The notes under the pieces: generated by a model
What the model saw: only the letters and a program-made list of their open reading frames with translations
The model's database searches: none
What the model was told of the DNA's origin: nothing
Made by a program: the position numbers and the translations under genes
Shown here: in pieces, positions 31,161-43,942 of the stretch
How positions within the stretch are numbered: position 1 is the first letter of the stretch
Layout of the letters: every line of letters starts with the position of its first letter
From: Flaccisagitta enflata
Taxonomy: Eukaryota; Chaetognatha; Sagittoidea; Aphragmophora
Direction of reading: 5' to 3'
DNA: 64,000 nucleotides
Assembly (NCBI GenBank): GCA_965153355.1
Contig: OZ231126.1
Span: forward strand, 87,358,001 to 87,422,000

Positions 31161-31451
31161 TTCTCCTTCCTCTTATACTTATGTCTTTTTTCCTCTTTGC
31201 AGCTCTTCTCTCATTGTTTTTCTTTGCCTCATTTTTACTTTTAATTCGGTTTTTTTCTCTACGTCCTTAGCGTATGTAAGATCTTTTCTCATTCAAAGTG
31301 AAACTTTATCTCTGGCCGATTTTCCTTATTCAAAAGAAAATCTTTCAAAGACCATGTTTAAAATGAAAAGCAGAAAATCATTCATCTCACTACATCACAA
31401 TCTGGAATTTCAGCGTACATAAAGAAGGCAAGTAATGCGGATTTACAATAG
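31161..31451. other. Unique spacer
   Basis: No feature supported. Confidence 0.4.
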
Positions 31452-31485
31452 TCGCGGACGGGTGGGCAGGATCGCAAACACACAA

Positions 31486-31538
<53 letters not shown>

Positions 31539-31560
31539 AACACACACACACACACACAGA
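31452..31560. repeat. Family A tail fragment followed by (CA)n
   Basis: AGTCGCGGACGGGTGGGCAG at about 31453-31472 is the subterminal block of a minus-strand family A copy. The rest of the element is replaced by (CA)n at about 31478-31558. Confidence 0.7.
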
Positions 31561-31694
31561 TTTGCAAGAGGGGAATGAATTTGTCGGACACAGATTGGAG
31601 GGTGGCTGTAGCAAAAAATCTTACTCCCCAAGCCCCTGGCTACCGAAGTCGCGTGCGGGTGGGCAGGGGCAGTGATAAACAGGTCGCCCAAGGG

Positions 31695-32260
31695 CAATAC
31701 GTGGTCATCGATACCCGTTGCCCTGCTTTGCATGGTTGAAAATCGGAATGAGAGGCAGGGCAGCGGCCCCGAAGGGGACAAAGTCCTGTAGAACACGGGG
31801 ACTTTCGTTCGTTCGTTTGTCCATCTATCCGTCTGTCCGTCCGTCCGTCGGCCCCCCCAGGCCCTCTCAGGCCTGAAATCTGCCCTCTCAGGCCTAAAAT
31901 CTGCCCTCTCAGGCCTGAAATCTACCCTCTCAGGCCTTGAATCTGCGAGGGCAGATTTCAGGCTTGAGAGGTCAGATTTAAAGCCTGATAGGACAGGATT
32001 CAGGCCTGACAGGCCAGATTTCAGGCCTGAGAGGGTAGATTCAAGGCCTGAGAGGGCAGATTTCAGGCCTAAGAGGGCAGATTTCAGGCCTGAGAGGGCA
32101 GATTTTAGGCCTGAGAGGGCAGATTTTAGGCCTGGGAGGTCAGATTTCAGGCCTAAGAGGGCCTGGGGGGGGGCGAACGAACGGACGGACGGACAAACGA
32201 ACGAAAGTCCCCTGTGTTCTACAGGACTTCGTCCCCTTCGGGGCCGCTGCCCAAAAGGCT
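31695..32260 (+). mobile_element. Family B foldback, GGCCTGAAATCTGCCCTCTC arrays
   Basis: The extended end is on the left (ATCGATACCCGTTGCCCTGC, GCAGGGCAGCGGCCCCGAAG). The right end has CCCCTTCGGGGCCGCTGCCC near 32256. Left units CTCTCAGGCCTGAAATCTGC (about 31862-31945) face right inverse units to about 32160, with (CCGT)n-type tracts on the outer side of each array. Confidence 0.85.
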
Positions 32261-32292
32261 AACCCTAATCATTTTAACAGGAATAGTAATGC

Positions 32293-32442
32293 AACAAGGC
32301 CGGATACACGGCTACCTTAGTCGCGTGCGGGTGGGCAGGGGCGGCGAAAAAAAGCAAAGTGTTACGGACCGACAGACGGACCGACAGACGGACCAACAGA
32401 CGGACAGAGCGGGTTGTAGAGTCGCGTGCACGCGACTAAAAA
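32293..32442 (-). mobile_element. Family A element, complete 150-bp copy
   Basis: AACAAGGCCGGATACACGGC, TACCTTAGTCGCGTGCGGGT, GGGCAGGGGCGGC, CGGACCGACAGACGG tract, and head GTCGCGTGCACGCGACTAAA. Tail motif AGTCGCGTGC and head GCACGCGACT are perfect inverses. This is the cleanest short copy of this subtype. Confidence 0.9.
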
Positions 32443-32557
32443 CCGCTGGTACCCGCCAAATGAGCTAAGCGTTACGGCCCGACGGACGGAGGGACGGACC
32501 GACCGAATGACGAAAGACCGACAAAGCGCGTTATAGAGTTGCGTGCACGCGACTTAA

Positions 32558-33306
<749 letters not shown>

Positions 33307-33932
33307 AGTCATCCAAGGATTGCACATGGTCAGCGGTACCCGATGCCCTGCTTGGAGTGATTAGCTGAAGAAGTGGAGTGAGAGCAGGGCAGCGGCCCCA
33401 AAGGGCCGATGTCCTGTAGGACACAGGGGTGAAGTTCCATACGTCCTGAAATGGCATATTTGGGGTAATTTTTTGTGATATTCATTGGGAATTTTGTGTT
33501 TTTTAAATTTTCTGTCAATTTGCCATGTTATTCAATGAGAATTTGAGGTCTGAGAGGTTGGATTTAGGGCCCAAGAGGCTGGATTTGAGGCCCAAGAGGC
33601 TGGATTTGAGGCCTGAGAGGCTGGATTTGAGGCCCAAGAGGCTGGATTTTAGGCCTGAGAGGCTGGATTTGAGGCCTGAGAGGCTGGATTTGAGGCCTGA
33701 GAGGCTAGATTTGATGCCTGAGAGGCTGGATTTGAGGCCTGAGAGGCTAGATTTGATGCCTGAGAGGCTGGATTTGAGGCTTGAGAGGCCAGATTTGAGG
33801 CCTGAGAGGCTGGATTTGAGGCCTGAGAGGCTTGAGAAGCTTCGGAGGGGGGGGACGTAATGTCAGACGGACGTAACGGTTCACCCCTGTGTCCTACAGG
33901 ACATCGGCCCTTTGGGGCCGCTGCCCAAAAAG
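33307..33932 (+). mobile_element. Family B element with a one-sided 21-bp array
   Basis: Extended left end TGGTCAGCGGTACCCGATGC and GCAGGGCAGCGGCCCCAAAG at about 33385-33404. The right end CGGCCCTTTGGGGCCGCTGC is near 33905-33924. About 15 units of the 21-bp GAGGCCTGAGAGGCTGGATTT run at about 33545-33840. The left array is absent, replaced by ~100 bp of AT-rich sequence. The RPERLDL 7-residue peptide repeat in one frame is just the 21-bp unit. Confidence 0.85.
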
Positions 33933-33937
33933 GAAGG

Positions 33938-34250
33938 CATCTCTACCACAATGCCAGTAAAAACTTTGACATTTCCAACATCTGTAAAATATCTGTCCCT
34001 CTTTAAAAAAAGAAATTTCAATTGATCAAATGATTGGCATTCAAAAGTTCTTTCCTGTGATTTTCTGGAGAGAATTTAAAAAAATGTTCATATTATAATT
34101 CAGTTGGTCCCATAATTGCTAATTATTTGAATTATCAAACAATCAATTAAATCAAGTTCTTTAGAGGGAGAATCAGACAGCTATTTTTCTGATCTTGGAG
34201 ATATTATGGTTTTTGCTGGCATTGTTGTAGAAATATGGCATGATGCATCA
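33938..34250. repeat. Imperfect palindrome (foldback element)
   Basis: CTCTACCACAATGCCAGTAA near 33942-33961 is matched inverted by TTGCTGGCATTGTTGTAGAA near 34212-34231. Inner blocks (TCAATTGATCAAATGAT versus its inverse near 34140) also pair. Arms are ~110 bp and the centre ~90 bp. Confidence 0.6.
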
Positions 34251-34259
34251 TCTCAGAAT

Positions 34260-34355
34260 AGGGCCAGATACATGGCTACCGAAGTCGCATGCAGAAAAGC
34301 AGGGGGCATATTTGAGGTCACCAGACCATTTGGGCAGGAGCAGTGTGGTCAAAGA
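34260..34355 (-). mobile_element. Family A tail fragment
   Basis: GGGCCAGATACATGGCTACC and GAAGTCGCATGCAG correspond to the tail and subterminal motif. GACCATTTGGGCAGGAGCAG follows and is shared with the copies at 48.5 and 51.0 kb. There is no tetranucleotide tract or head. Confidence 0.6.
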
Positions 34356-34607
34356 AATTGATGTGCACCTGCTATCTAAACATGCCCATATATAAAGTAT
34401 ACTAGTTGCGGTCCTTTAAGAGATTTTGTAATCTTTTTTTAAATTGGAAAAAAGGCAACTTCACTAAAAAGGATAAATTTGCATGGTCCTTTGAAGCTGC
34501 ATATTCAAAGAATAGTATCACTGAATAAAACATGTGTAAAGCAATGATGTTTTAAAAGGGGCTTTAGACCTTTTTTTGTTCTCTTTTATTATTCTCTTCA
34601 TCCCTCT
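34356..34607. other. Unique AT-rich spacer
   Basis: No feature supported. Confidence 0.4.
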
Positions 34608-34891
<284 letters not shown>

Positions 34892-35139
34892 CTGACGAAT
34901 GTTATTCCAAAAGAAAACTCATCTTCCCTGGATTCTTCTTGATTGTCTTGGAAAAGACAATTATGATGCGATGGAAGTCAGAAAGGAAAAAGACAGAGAT
35001 AATGACAGAAGAAGACAGACATAACATCTGTTCCATATTTATCGTCACATACATGTGATTTTACCAATTTGGGGTTGATTTCAGCATTGCTTATAGCTTT
35101 TTGCAGATTTATACAGCCTATTGTTATAAAAGAGGGAAT

Positions 35140-35607
35140 TCACCATTTTTCGGGCAGCGGCTGAAGGGGTCGATGAACAATGCTTTCACACATATGGGGG
35201 GTCTTCTCCTTCTTCTTCTCCTAAGTACCCCCCTCCCCCCAGCCTCAAGGCCCATATCTCAGCCTCGAGGCCCAAATCCGATTCTTGAGGCCCAACCTAA
35301 CCTCCAGGCCTAGATCACCCCAAGGCCCAAATTCCAGCCTCAAGGAATTTGGGCCTCAAGACTGGGATTTGGGCTTTGAGGGATTTGGGCCTTGAGGGAT
35401 ATGGGCCTCGAGGCTGAGATATGGGCCTCGAGGCTGGGGGAGGGGGGGTGCAGAGGAGAAGAAGAAGTAGAAAATCCCCCATATGTGTGAAAGCATAGGT
35501 CATCGACCCCTTCAGGGCCGCTGCCCTGCTCCCCTCTCAACTTCGACCACAACCTACTTAAGCAGGGCACAGGTACCGCTGACCATCTAACGCTTTTGCG
35601 ACGATTA
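35140..35607 (-). mobile_element. Family B foldback, GGCCCAAATCCCAGCCTCGA type
   Basis: Left inner end CGGGCAGCGG then CTGAAGGGGTCGATGAACAA and ATGCTTTCACACATATGGGG (about 35179-35198). The right inner end is its inverse (CCCCATATGTGTGAAAGCAT at about 35478). The extended end on the right continues through GCAGGGCACAGGTACCGCTG and ACCATCTAACGCTTTTGCGA to about 35603. Inverted arrays of ~20-bp CCCAAATC-AGCCTCGAGG units meet near 35345. Same subtype as 28.3 and 36.3 kb. Confidence 0.85.
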
Positions 35608-36250
<643 letters not shown>

Positions 36251-36311
36251 CACACAAAGAGACAAAAAAGTATAGAGAAATAGACGGAGGGAAGGAAAGA
36301 GCACAGTGAGA

Positions 36312-36797
36312 GAATAGTCGCAAAAGCGTCAGATGGTCGATGGTACCCGTGCCCTGCCTAAGTAGGTTGTGCTTGAAGTCGAATGGGAAGCAGGGTAGCA
36401 GCCCCAAAGGGGTCATTGAACTATGCTTTCACACATATGGGAGATTTTCTCTTTCTTCTCCTCCTCCTTCTCCTTCTTCGCCCCCTCCTCCCCTCAAACC
36501 CAGTCTCGAGAACCAAATTCCAATCTCCAGGCCCAAATCCCAGTCTTGTAGCCCAAATCCCAGCCTCGAGGCCCAAATCTTAGCAACAAGGCCCAAATCC
36601 TAGCCTGGAGGCCCTGATCCCAGCCTAAAGGCCCAAATCTCAGCCACAAGGTTGTGATCTAGGCCTCTTGGCTGGGATTTGGACCTCAAGGCTGAGAGTT
36701 GGGCTGAGATTTGGGCTTCGAGACTGGGATTTGGGCCTCGATACTGGAATTTTGGCCTCATGACTGGGGGACCTCTTCGGGGCCGCTGCCCAAAAGG
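36312..36797 (+). mobile_element. Family B foldback, ATGCTTTCACACATATGGGA subtype
   Basis: Extended end on the left (AGTCGCAAAAGCGTCAGATG, GTACCCGTGCCCTGCC, spacer, GCAGGGTAGCAGCCCCAAAG). Left units GGCCCAAATCCCAGTCTTG are at about 36490-36650, with inverse units at about 36660-36765 and the right end CTTCGGGGCCGCTGCCCAAA near 36795. It is inverted relative to the 35.1 kb copy, so the two lie head to head about 700 bp apart. Confidence 0.85.
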
Positions 36798-37007
36798 GAG
36801 AACAAGAAACCAACAGTAATAAGGAAAGACAGAGCCAGAGAGCTCGAGAGAGACTGAGAGAATTAGATGATGAGAAAGAAAGCGAGCCATTAGCATTTTG
36901 TGCCATGAGCTATCAGAAAAGAAGAAATTGATGTAAAATTGTGCTTTCTTATCAGGATCCCGGTTTTTCTCCTTTTCTCTAGCTCTATCTCCGTTCTTGG
37001 ACTCACT

Positions 37008-37014
<7 letters not shown>

Positions 37015-37099
<85 letters not shown>
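37015..37099. repeat. (CT)n microsatellite
   Basis: About 85 bp of CT, ending ~6 bp before a family A head. Confidence 0.95.
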
Positions 37100-37104
<5 letters not shown>

Positions 37105-37287
37105 TTTTTTTTAGTTGCGGATACGCAACTGTATAAGAGGCTTTGTCCGTCCGTCCGTCTGTCCGTCGGTCCGTTCGTTGGTCCGTCCGTCAGTCCGTGG
37201 TGATCGAGCTGGAAAGTGTGAAAACGCGCATTTCCGCCCCTGCCCACCCGTCCGCAACTGGTATTGGCCGTGTATCCGGCCTTGTTT
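37105..37287 (+). mobile_element. Family A element, complete AGTTGCGGAT/AC subtype
   Basis: Head TTTTTTTTAGTTGCGGATAC, GCAACTGTATAAGAGGCTTT, (CCGT)n, the AACGCGCATTTCCGCCCCTG block, CCACCCGTCCGCAACTGG, and tail GGCCGTGTATCCGGCCTTGT. Head motif AGTTGCGGA and tail motif TCCGCAACT are inverse partners. Confidence 0.9.
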
Positions 37288-37489
37288 TCTCCCGTTTCAC
37301 TCTCTCTCATCCATGATTATCTTAGACATCCTGGTTCTCCCGGACTGGACGATAGGGGGGAGGAGGAAGAGGAGGAGGAGAAGGCCGTTTAATGGTCTTT
37401 CTTAAAGGCAGACTCCATTGTTTAGGAGTTGTTGCAATTCTGCAAAAATCAATGAAGACACTCAACTTTCTCATTCGCATGTCTCTGTC

Positions 37490-37656
<167 letters not shown>

Positions 37657-37707
37657 CTCTGTCTTCCGAATTTATCGAAGAGTTCTGGTAAGAAATTTGA
37701 AGCGTCA

Positions 37708-37881
<174 letters not shown>

Positions 37882-38284
37882 TTTAACTTACCACTGTGCT
37901 CTCTGAAACCGTTGGCATTTGGCAGTCGTCACCTGATTAATTGATTGATTGATGGATAGATGAAGTCAGTGTTCATTACTGGGAAATTAAAAGCCACGTC
38001 GTCAATCCTCGATTTCGCGCAACGGCTTTAAATTACACTTCAAATGACCAACTCATCAACTGCATTCAACACCGAATTCATTCCAAATTCTCGTGAGGCA
38101 TCCATCACCTCTCACTCCGGCAAAATCCATCCGAAGCAGACCGACCAACAAAGTGGGCGCCGCGCACTGGAGCTTAACAAAAGTCGCGCGCGTCGTATGT
38201 GTTGTGTAAAAAGTTAAATAAGAATGCTGTTGACATAAAGGGTAAACTTGCAAAAGCTTAAAAAATTGCTACAGAATCTTTAAA
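37882..38284. other. Unique sequence
   Basis: No feature supported. Confidence 0.4.
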
Positions 38285-38429
38285 AACAAGGCCGGATACA
38301 CGGCAATTCAGTCGCGGACAGTTGGGCGGGAGCAGTTATGCGAAAACCGCTCGGAATTTAAAAAAAGTGACGGACCGACGGACCAACCGACATGGCAAGG
38401 TGTAGAGTCGCGTGTCCGGGACTAAAAAT
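38285..38429 (-). mobile_element. Family A element, short, complete
   Basis: AACAAGGCCGGATACACGGC, AGTCGCGGACAGTTGGGCGG, TTATGCGAAAACCGCTCGGA, CGGACCGACGGACC tract, and head GTCGCGTGTCCGGGACTAAA. Tail motif AGTCGCGGACA pairs with TGTCCGGGACT at the head with one mismatch. Confidence 0.85.
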
Positions 38430-39050
38430 ACCAACTAAAAACACTCAAAGTGGATTACTAGTAGTAATGCATTCCAGAAAAAACATACTGTAGTCTTCCA
38501 AATCAACTTTACGGAGAAAAAAAATGTTTTTTGGGTGTCGAATATTCTCATCCATAACCCGCGTTATCAGACTAACACAAGACTAACAGTAGGTAAACGC
38601 CCTAATTCTTCGAGGCGCAAAAATGTCGCTAGAGAGCAGAATAACGGAATGGAACCATTTTGGATCTTCCCTTGCAAAGCTCCAAAAACGGTTAAAAATG
38701 TTTATATGAACCAAGGAAAGTATGATTCTGAATGCTGACGACACGAGCTATTGATTGGTGTAAGTTTTGAAAGCCAACTATGAGAACAAGATATTGTTTT
38801 TCCTCTTTTCTTGCTTTCCTGACTTGTTACGGCGATATGCGAATATGAACTTTGATGCATATGGGCTCAATAGATGCAGTTTTGTTTTTTCTTTCAAATG
38901 AGACCTTTCCGAAACTTGAGATCAGCCCCACGCGGCCTCACGAATGATATTAAGAAGACTCTATCTGCTCAATTTTCTGTAGTTTTCTTTCGCGCTGTTT
39001 GGTTAACCGCATAAGCTACTTCACTTCACATGAATGAAATAATCAACTGT
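38430..39050. other. Unique sequence
   Basis: A 67-codon plus frame (38535-38738) is complex but lacks splice or family evidence. Nothing else. Confidence 0.35.
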
Positions 39051-39780
39051 GCGGTTCCGTCTGTAGACTCGCGATTCCGTCTGTAGACTCGCGATTCCGT
39101 CTGTAAACTCGCAATTCCGTCTGTAGACTCGCAATTCCGTCTGTAGACTCGCAATTCCGTCTGTAGACTCGCAATTCCGTCTGTAGACTCGCGATTCCGT
39201 CTGTAGACTCGCGATTCCGTCTGTAGACTCGCCATTCCGTCTGTAGACTCGCGATTCCGTCTGTAGACTCGCGATTCCGTCTGTAGACTCGCGATTCCGT
39301 CTGTAGACTCGCCATTCCGTCTGTAGACTCGCCATTCCGTCTGTAGACTCGCCATTCCGTCTGTAGACTCGCCATTCCGTCTGTAGACTCGCCATTCCGT
39401 CTGTAGACTCGTGAGTCCGTCTATAGACTTGCGATTCCGTCTGTAGACTTGCGATTCCGTCTGTAGACTTGCAATTCCGTCTGTAGACTCGCCATTCTGT
39501 CTTAAGATTCGTCATTCTGTGTGTAAATTCGTCATTCCGTCTGTAGGCTCACCATTCTGTCTGTAGACTCGCCATTCTGTCTGTAGACTCGCAATTCCGT
39601 CCGTTGACTCGCGATTCCGTCCGTAGACTCGCGATTCCGTCCGTAGACTCGCGATTCCGTCCGTAGACTCGCGATTCCGTCCGTAGACTCGCGATTCCGT
39701 CCGTAGACTCGCGATTCCGTCTGATGATTCACAATTCCGTCTGACTCACGATTTTGTCTGTTGACTCCTGACTGTCTATT
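39051..39780. repeat. 20-bp minisatellite, CTGTAGACTCGCGATTCCGT
   Basis: From 39061 to 39720 there are 33 consecutive units exactly 20 bp long without a single indel. Variation is confined to substitutions, mainly at GC(G/A/C)ATTCCGT and CTGTAG versus CCGTAG. Degenerate copies continue to about 39850. There are no spacers, so it is not a CRISPR array. All minus-strand frames are open with a shared 20-residue period because 20 bp shifts frame each unit. Confidence 0.97.
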
Positions 39781-39850
39781 AACTCCTGATTCCTTCTGTT
39801 AACTCCTGATTCTTTCTGTTAACTTATGATTCCGTCTGTTGAACCCCGAT

Positions 39851-41189
39851 TCTGTCTGCTGTTTCTGTTTGCTTAAGACACGGTATTGGGAAATTTGCGA
39901 TTTTCACTGCCGCAGCGAATTTTTCACTCAATAGAAAAATCAATCAAACACTTCCATTGGAGGGTCCAGAATATGTGGAAGTGTACTCTCACTAAGAATT
40001 TGCATGGAAATCTCGTAGGGATGACTTAAAAACAGTGTAAAATGTATCAATCAATCAAAATCAGAATCAGAATCAGATTTTACCTGTATTGGTATAGACT
40101 AAGACTGTTAGAATAAATGATGGGAGATTTTATTGATCATTACAACTTCAATGGTAGATTTTTTTTGAGGGCCTCGATGATGCACTTGAAGACCTGCTGC
40201 AGCATACCCGATGTCAACAATTGAGAGATTAACCTAGAATTATTGTTGACTGAGGCTAATGCAGTAAAGAGCTAGAGATTTCATTGATGATGAGCTAGTA
40301 ATTACGCGTAACAGCTTCAAACCATTCGTTTGGGAATTGCTCCTAATTTTCATTGTCAAGTGACGCTTTCCAGCGCTTATCCTTTCATTCGAAGTCGATT
40401 TTATCGGCTTTTTGTTGTTTTCATAAGTACATACAACATGCGTGGTAGGTTCTTGGCACTTTTTAAGCATTTTTGATCATTTTTGAAAGTATTTCAAGGG
40501 ACCAACTGCGTAAAACAAAGGTGCTAAAAATCTCGCTAATTTCTCCCCTTAAAAATTCATGAAATCAACATGGTCAATTTTATTTTTTGGGGCCAAAAAT
40601 GTCTGAAACCTTCAAAAACCCCACCCCAGAGACATTTTCGGGTGAAAAAGGGCCATGAATGGTCACTGACATGAATTTGGAAAAATTAGGCCTTATACCT
40701 ACTAACAGACTTTCCCACTTCCACTTGGATGTTAATGATGACCCACTAGACAGTCAAATGACGTCAAAATCCCGTCGTCAGCACCAATCAACGATACATT
40801 GACCATTTGGCCAGTCAACTCCATTTTTCTCTCTCCCTATCGATTCCTCGAGATGAGGATTGAGGGTTGAGGATGATGTGGAATTTGATGCCGCGGCAAC
40901 ATTTTCTTCGATTTCCTAGTCTGAATGAGGGCGCTCATTGTAAGTCGTCCCGCTACCAGACTCTGGGCGTGTTTCTAGTGACGACCACAGTCGTGATAGT
41001 TCCAGTGAAATGCGTTTACAGCGTGAACACATATTCAAAGATATTAGATTAGAACCTAACCACAGGAGTGAGCATCAAAAGGATTGGACACTGCAGGCGA
41101 ACAAACGTAGTCGTAGAGAACGACAAACAGGCCCACTGTAAAACGCGGTTATCAGTAATTCAGTATGAAGAAACAAGCCCTCTATGAAC
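39851..41189. other. Unique sequence, longest repeat-poor stretch
   Basis: About 1.3 kb of ordinary composition with no element ends or arrays beyond a few AATCAGAATCAG words near 40065. Frames are short (up to about 76 codons) and show nothing recognisable. Confidence 0.4.
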
Positions 41190-41345
41190 CAATTCTTGGT
41201 TTGTGGGTCCAACCGTCAATCTGTCAGTCGGGTCTTTCGGCCGGTCCATTCGTCCGTCTGTTGGTGTCCTAGCTCTTTGGCGAGAGCGGATTATGTCATT
41301 ACTGCCCCTCTCGACCTGCACCCGTCGTGTAGTCGGCTTCACGTT
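41190..41345 (+). mobile_element. Degenerate family A element
   Basis: A CCGTCAATCTGTCAGTCGGG tract, then GCGGATTATGTCATTACTGC and CCCTCTCGACCTGCACCCGT match the order of tract, core and pre-tail block. Head and tail ends are unrecognisable. Confidence 0.4.
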
Positions 41346-41430
41346 CGTTAAAGCCAAAGTCTGAATGGTATCAATGCTGGAGAGGAAATATTACAAATAT
41401 TACTTCGGATGTTACTTACTTTCCATTGTT

Positions 41431-41876
41431 GAAGAAGAAGAAGAAGAAGAAGTAGAAGAAGAAGAAGAAGAAGAAGAAGAAGAAGAAGAAGAAGAAGAAG
41501 AAGAAGAAGAAGAAGAAGAAGAAGAAGAAGAAGAAGAAGAAGAAGAAGAAGAAGAAGAAGAAAGAAGAAAGAAGAAGAAGAAGAAGAAGAAGAAAATGAA
41601 GAAGAAGAAGAAGAAGAAGAAGAAGAAGAAGAAGAAGAAAAGAAGAAGAAGAAGAACAGAAGAAGAAGAAGAAGAAGAAGAAGAAGAAGAAGAAGAAGAA
41701 GAAGAAGAAGAAGAAGAAGAAGAAGAAGAAGAAGAAGAAGAAGAAGAAGAAGAAGAAGAAGAAGAAGAAGAAGAAGAAGAAGAAGAAAAAGAAAAAGAAG
41801 AAGAAGAAGAAGTTGAAGGAGAAGAAGAAGAAGAAGGACAACGATATGAACAAGCGCAAGAACAAGGACAAGAAGA
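41431..41876. repeat. (GAA)n microsatellite, ~400 bp
   Basis: Near-pure GAA with occasional AAA or ATG interruptions. The same class of triplet repeat can form sticky or triplex DNA. Poly-Glu/Lys and poly-Leu/Phe frames are artefacts. Confidence 0.95.
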
Positions 41877-42295
41877 TTAAAAAGAACAAGAAGAAAGAGA
41901 AAAAGAAAAAGAAAAGACAATGAGGCAGAGTAAAAAGCATAATGAGTTTTATCGATTTTTTTCTCTTTTTTTTCTTTTTGTCTATTTTCGTCTTCATCTT
42001 TACTGAGAGTCAAAAACACACACACAATTGGTCAAGAAGTACAAAAACCGGCGGACCGATGAGTTGAAGAAAAAGTTTAAGAGAAAAGAGATAAAAACGA
42101 CCGACTAGTCGACCGACTGACCGACCGGCCAACCGGCCGACCAACCGGCAGACCAAGCGGCCGACCGACCGACCATCCGGCCGGTACTGGTCAACTTCGC
42201 CTCACTTCAGCCTTCATCTGACTCTGCAATGGAATAATGCAAAGCAAGCAAACTCTAACTCTTGATGAATATTTTGTGGTGTGGAGAAACCGAGA
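41877..42295. other. Spacer with a (CCGA/CCGG)n tract at 42096-42185
   Basis: GACCGACTGACCGACCGGCC and related words resemble a family A tetranucleotide tract in minus orientation, but no head or tail flanks it. Confidence 0.5.
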
Positions 42296-42344
42296 TCACA
42301 CACAATGACACACACACACACACACACACACAGATAGATGAGAC

Positions 42345-42431
<87 letters not shown>

Positions 42432-42480
42432 GACACAGAGAGACACACACAGTGACAAAGACAGAGACAGAGACAAACAA
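42296..42480. repeat. Compound (CA)n, (GA)n-(GACA)n microsatellite
   Basis: (CA)n at about 42297-42331, (GA)n at about 42348-42394, (GACA)n to about 42432, then GACACAGAGA words. Confidence 0.9.
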
Positions 42481-42838
<358 letters not shown>

Positions 42839-42840
42839 AG

Positions 42841-42966
42841 ATAAAGGAGCTGGCTTTTGTTGTTTTGCCAGAGACGGGATTAAGTATAACGAGAAAGTCA
42901 GAAAAGATATACCCTCATCACCAACACCCAGCCCCCCCCCACCACTTCACCATCCCCCCTTCAAAC
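42841..42966. repeat. 126-bp direct repeat, copy 1
   Basis: Begins ATAAAGGAGCTGGCTTTTGT and ends in a C-rich run plus TCAAACA. It recurs at 44509-44634 with only a few differences (GAGAAAG versus GGGAAAG, AACACCCAG versus AACACCTAG, C-run length). The copies are 1.67 kb apart in the same orientation. Confidence 0.9.
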
Positions 42967-43091
42967 AGGGCGCGACGCGGGGCCCCGAGGGTACAAAGTC
43001 TCAGAGCCCCAAAAAATCTCATAATCTCAGGGCCCAGAATTCTGTTCCCTGAGACACCATATTCTTTTACTCCCTCTCTCTTAATCTTTAA
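42967..43091. other. GC-rich block, possible family B remnant
   Basis: GGGCGCGACGCGGGGCCCCG followed by CTCAGAGCCCCAAAAAATCT and CTCAGGGCCCAGAATTCTG. It resembles family B arm and array words and recurs partly near 43908 (GGGGCCCAGAATTGTGG). Confidence 0.35.
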
Positions 43092-43342
<251 letters not shown>

Positions 43343-43344
43343 TA

Positions 43345-43863
43345 ACTTTGACATAGCAAACTGTTACTATTTATAACAACTGAATAGTAGATTTGCTTCT
43401 TCCTCAAATCTTTGACTTTTACGAAGCTGATGAGCTGGAGTGAAGTAGTAGAAAAAGGCTTCCATCCTAAAACTAATTTTTTTCTCTTTAAAGCCGTTGA
43501 AAAAGATCGACTGTTGATTTTTATCCTTATTATCCGTTGCAAGTGTTTGTAGTAAAAAATAAATTTCTCTGTCACTTTTCATCTAGTAGTAAGCATAAGC
43601 ATGAGCTTCCTTCTTAAAACTAAGTTTTTTTTTTAGTTAAAGCCACTAGAGGCTATTGATTCTTTTCCTAATAATTAACTTTTACAAGTGCAAGTGTTGT
43701 AGTGGAAAAAAGCTTCCATACCACTTGTGTTCTAATAGTGAGCATGAGTTTAAATGAAGTAATAAAAAAACACTTCCATCCTTAAACTAATTTTTTTTAA
43801 TGGTCTAGTGATCTCTTATCCACCTGCACGCAACTGGGGAGGTTATGTGTCTAGGCCTGATTT
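43345..43863. repeat. Three diverged ~160-bp units ending in a second family A tail fragment
   Basis: AGTAGTAGAAAAAGGCTTCC, CATGAGCTTCCTTCTTAAAA and AGTAATAAAAAAACACTTCC, each followed by CTAA(A)CTAATTTTTT-like sequence, recur near 43446, 43600 and 43763. CACCTGCACGCAACTGGGGA near 43821 and CTAGGCCTGATTTT near 43851 look like a decayed tail. Confidence 0.4.
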
Positions 43864-43942
43864 TCCACATGAGAGAGAAGGAAGAAAATATGATAATGCA
43901 TTTCTTGGGGCCCAGAATTGTGGACATCACTAAAAAGGCAAG

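Larger units (their letters stand above)
31630..32557 (-). mobile_element. Family A element with nested B and nested A
   Basis: The outer copy keeps a tail-side block (GGCTACCGAAGTCGCGTGCG, GGTGGGCAGGGGCAG at 31638-31672) and a head-side block (CGGACGG tract, GTTGCGTGCACGCGACTTAA ending near 32557). Between them lie a family B element (31695-32260) and a complete younger A element (32293-32442). This gives an insertion order of outer A first, then B and inner A. Confidence 0.65.

Noticed and set aside
30384-31422. Phe-rich 286-codon frame as a membrane protein
   Set aside because: Lies in the polypyrimidine CTT/CTTTTT block and has no sequence outside it that looks coding.
33525-33860. Leucine-rich-repeat-like frame (RPERLDL)
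   Set aside because: The 7-residue period equals the 21-bp family B array unit. Ends lie in element arms, and units at 45.8 kb give the same peptide in a truncated copy.
39021-39515. CRISPR-like regular array or repeat protein
   Set aside because: 20-bp units are contiguous with no spacers. Three overlapping minus frames encode the same 20-residue period because 20 bp shifts frame, which marks a minisatellite.
41365-42025. Acidic poly-Glu protein
   Set aside because: GAA repeat translation with no complex domain on either side.
42967-43091. Complete family B copy
   Set aside because: Only a few arm-like words are present, so it is noted as a possible remnant.
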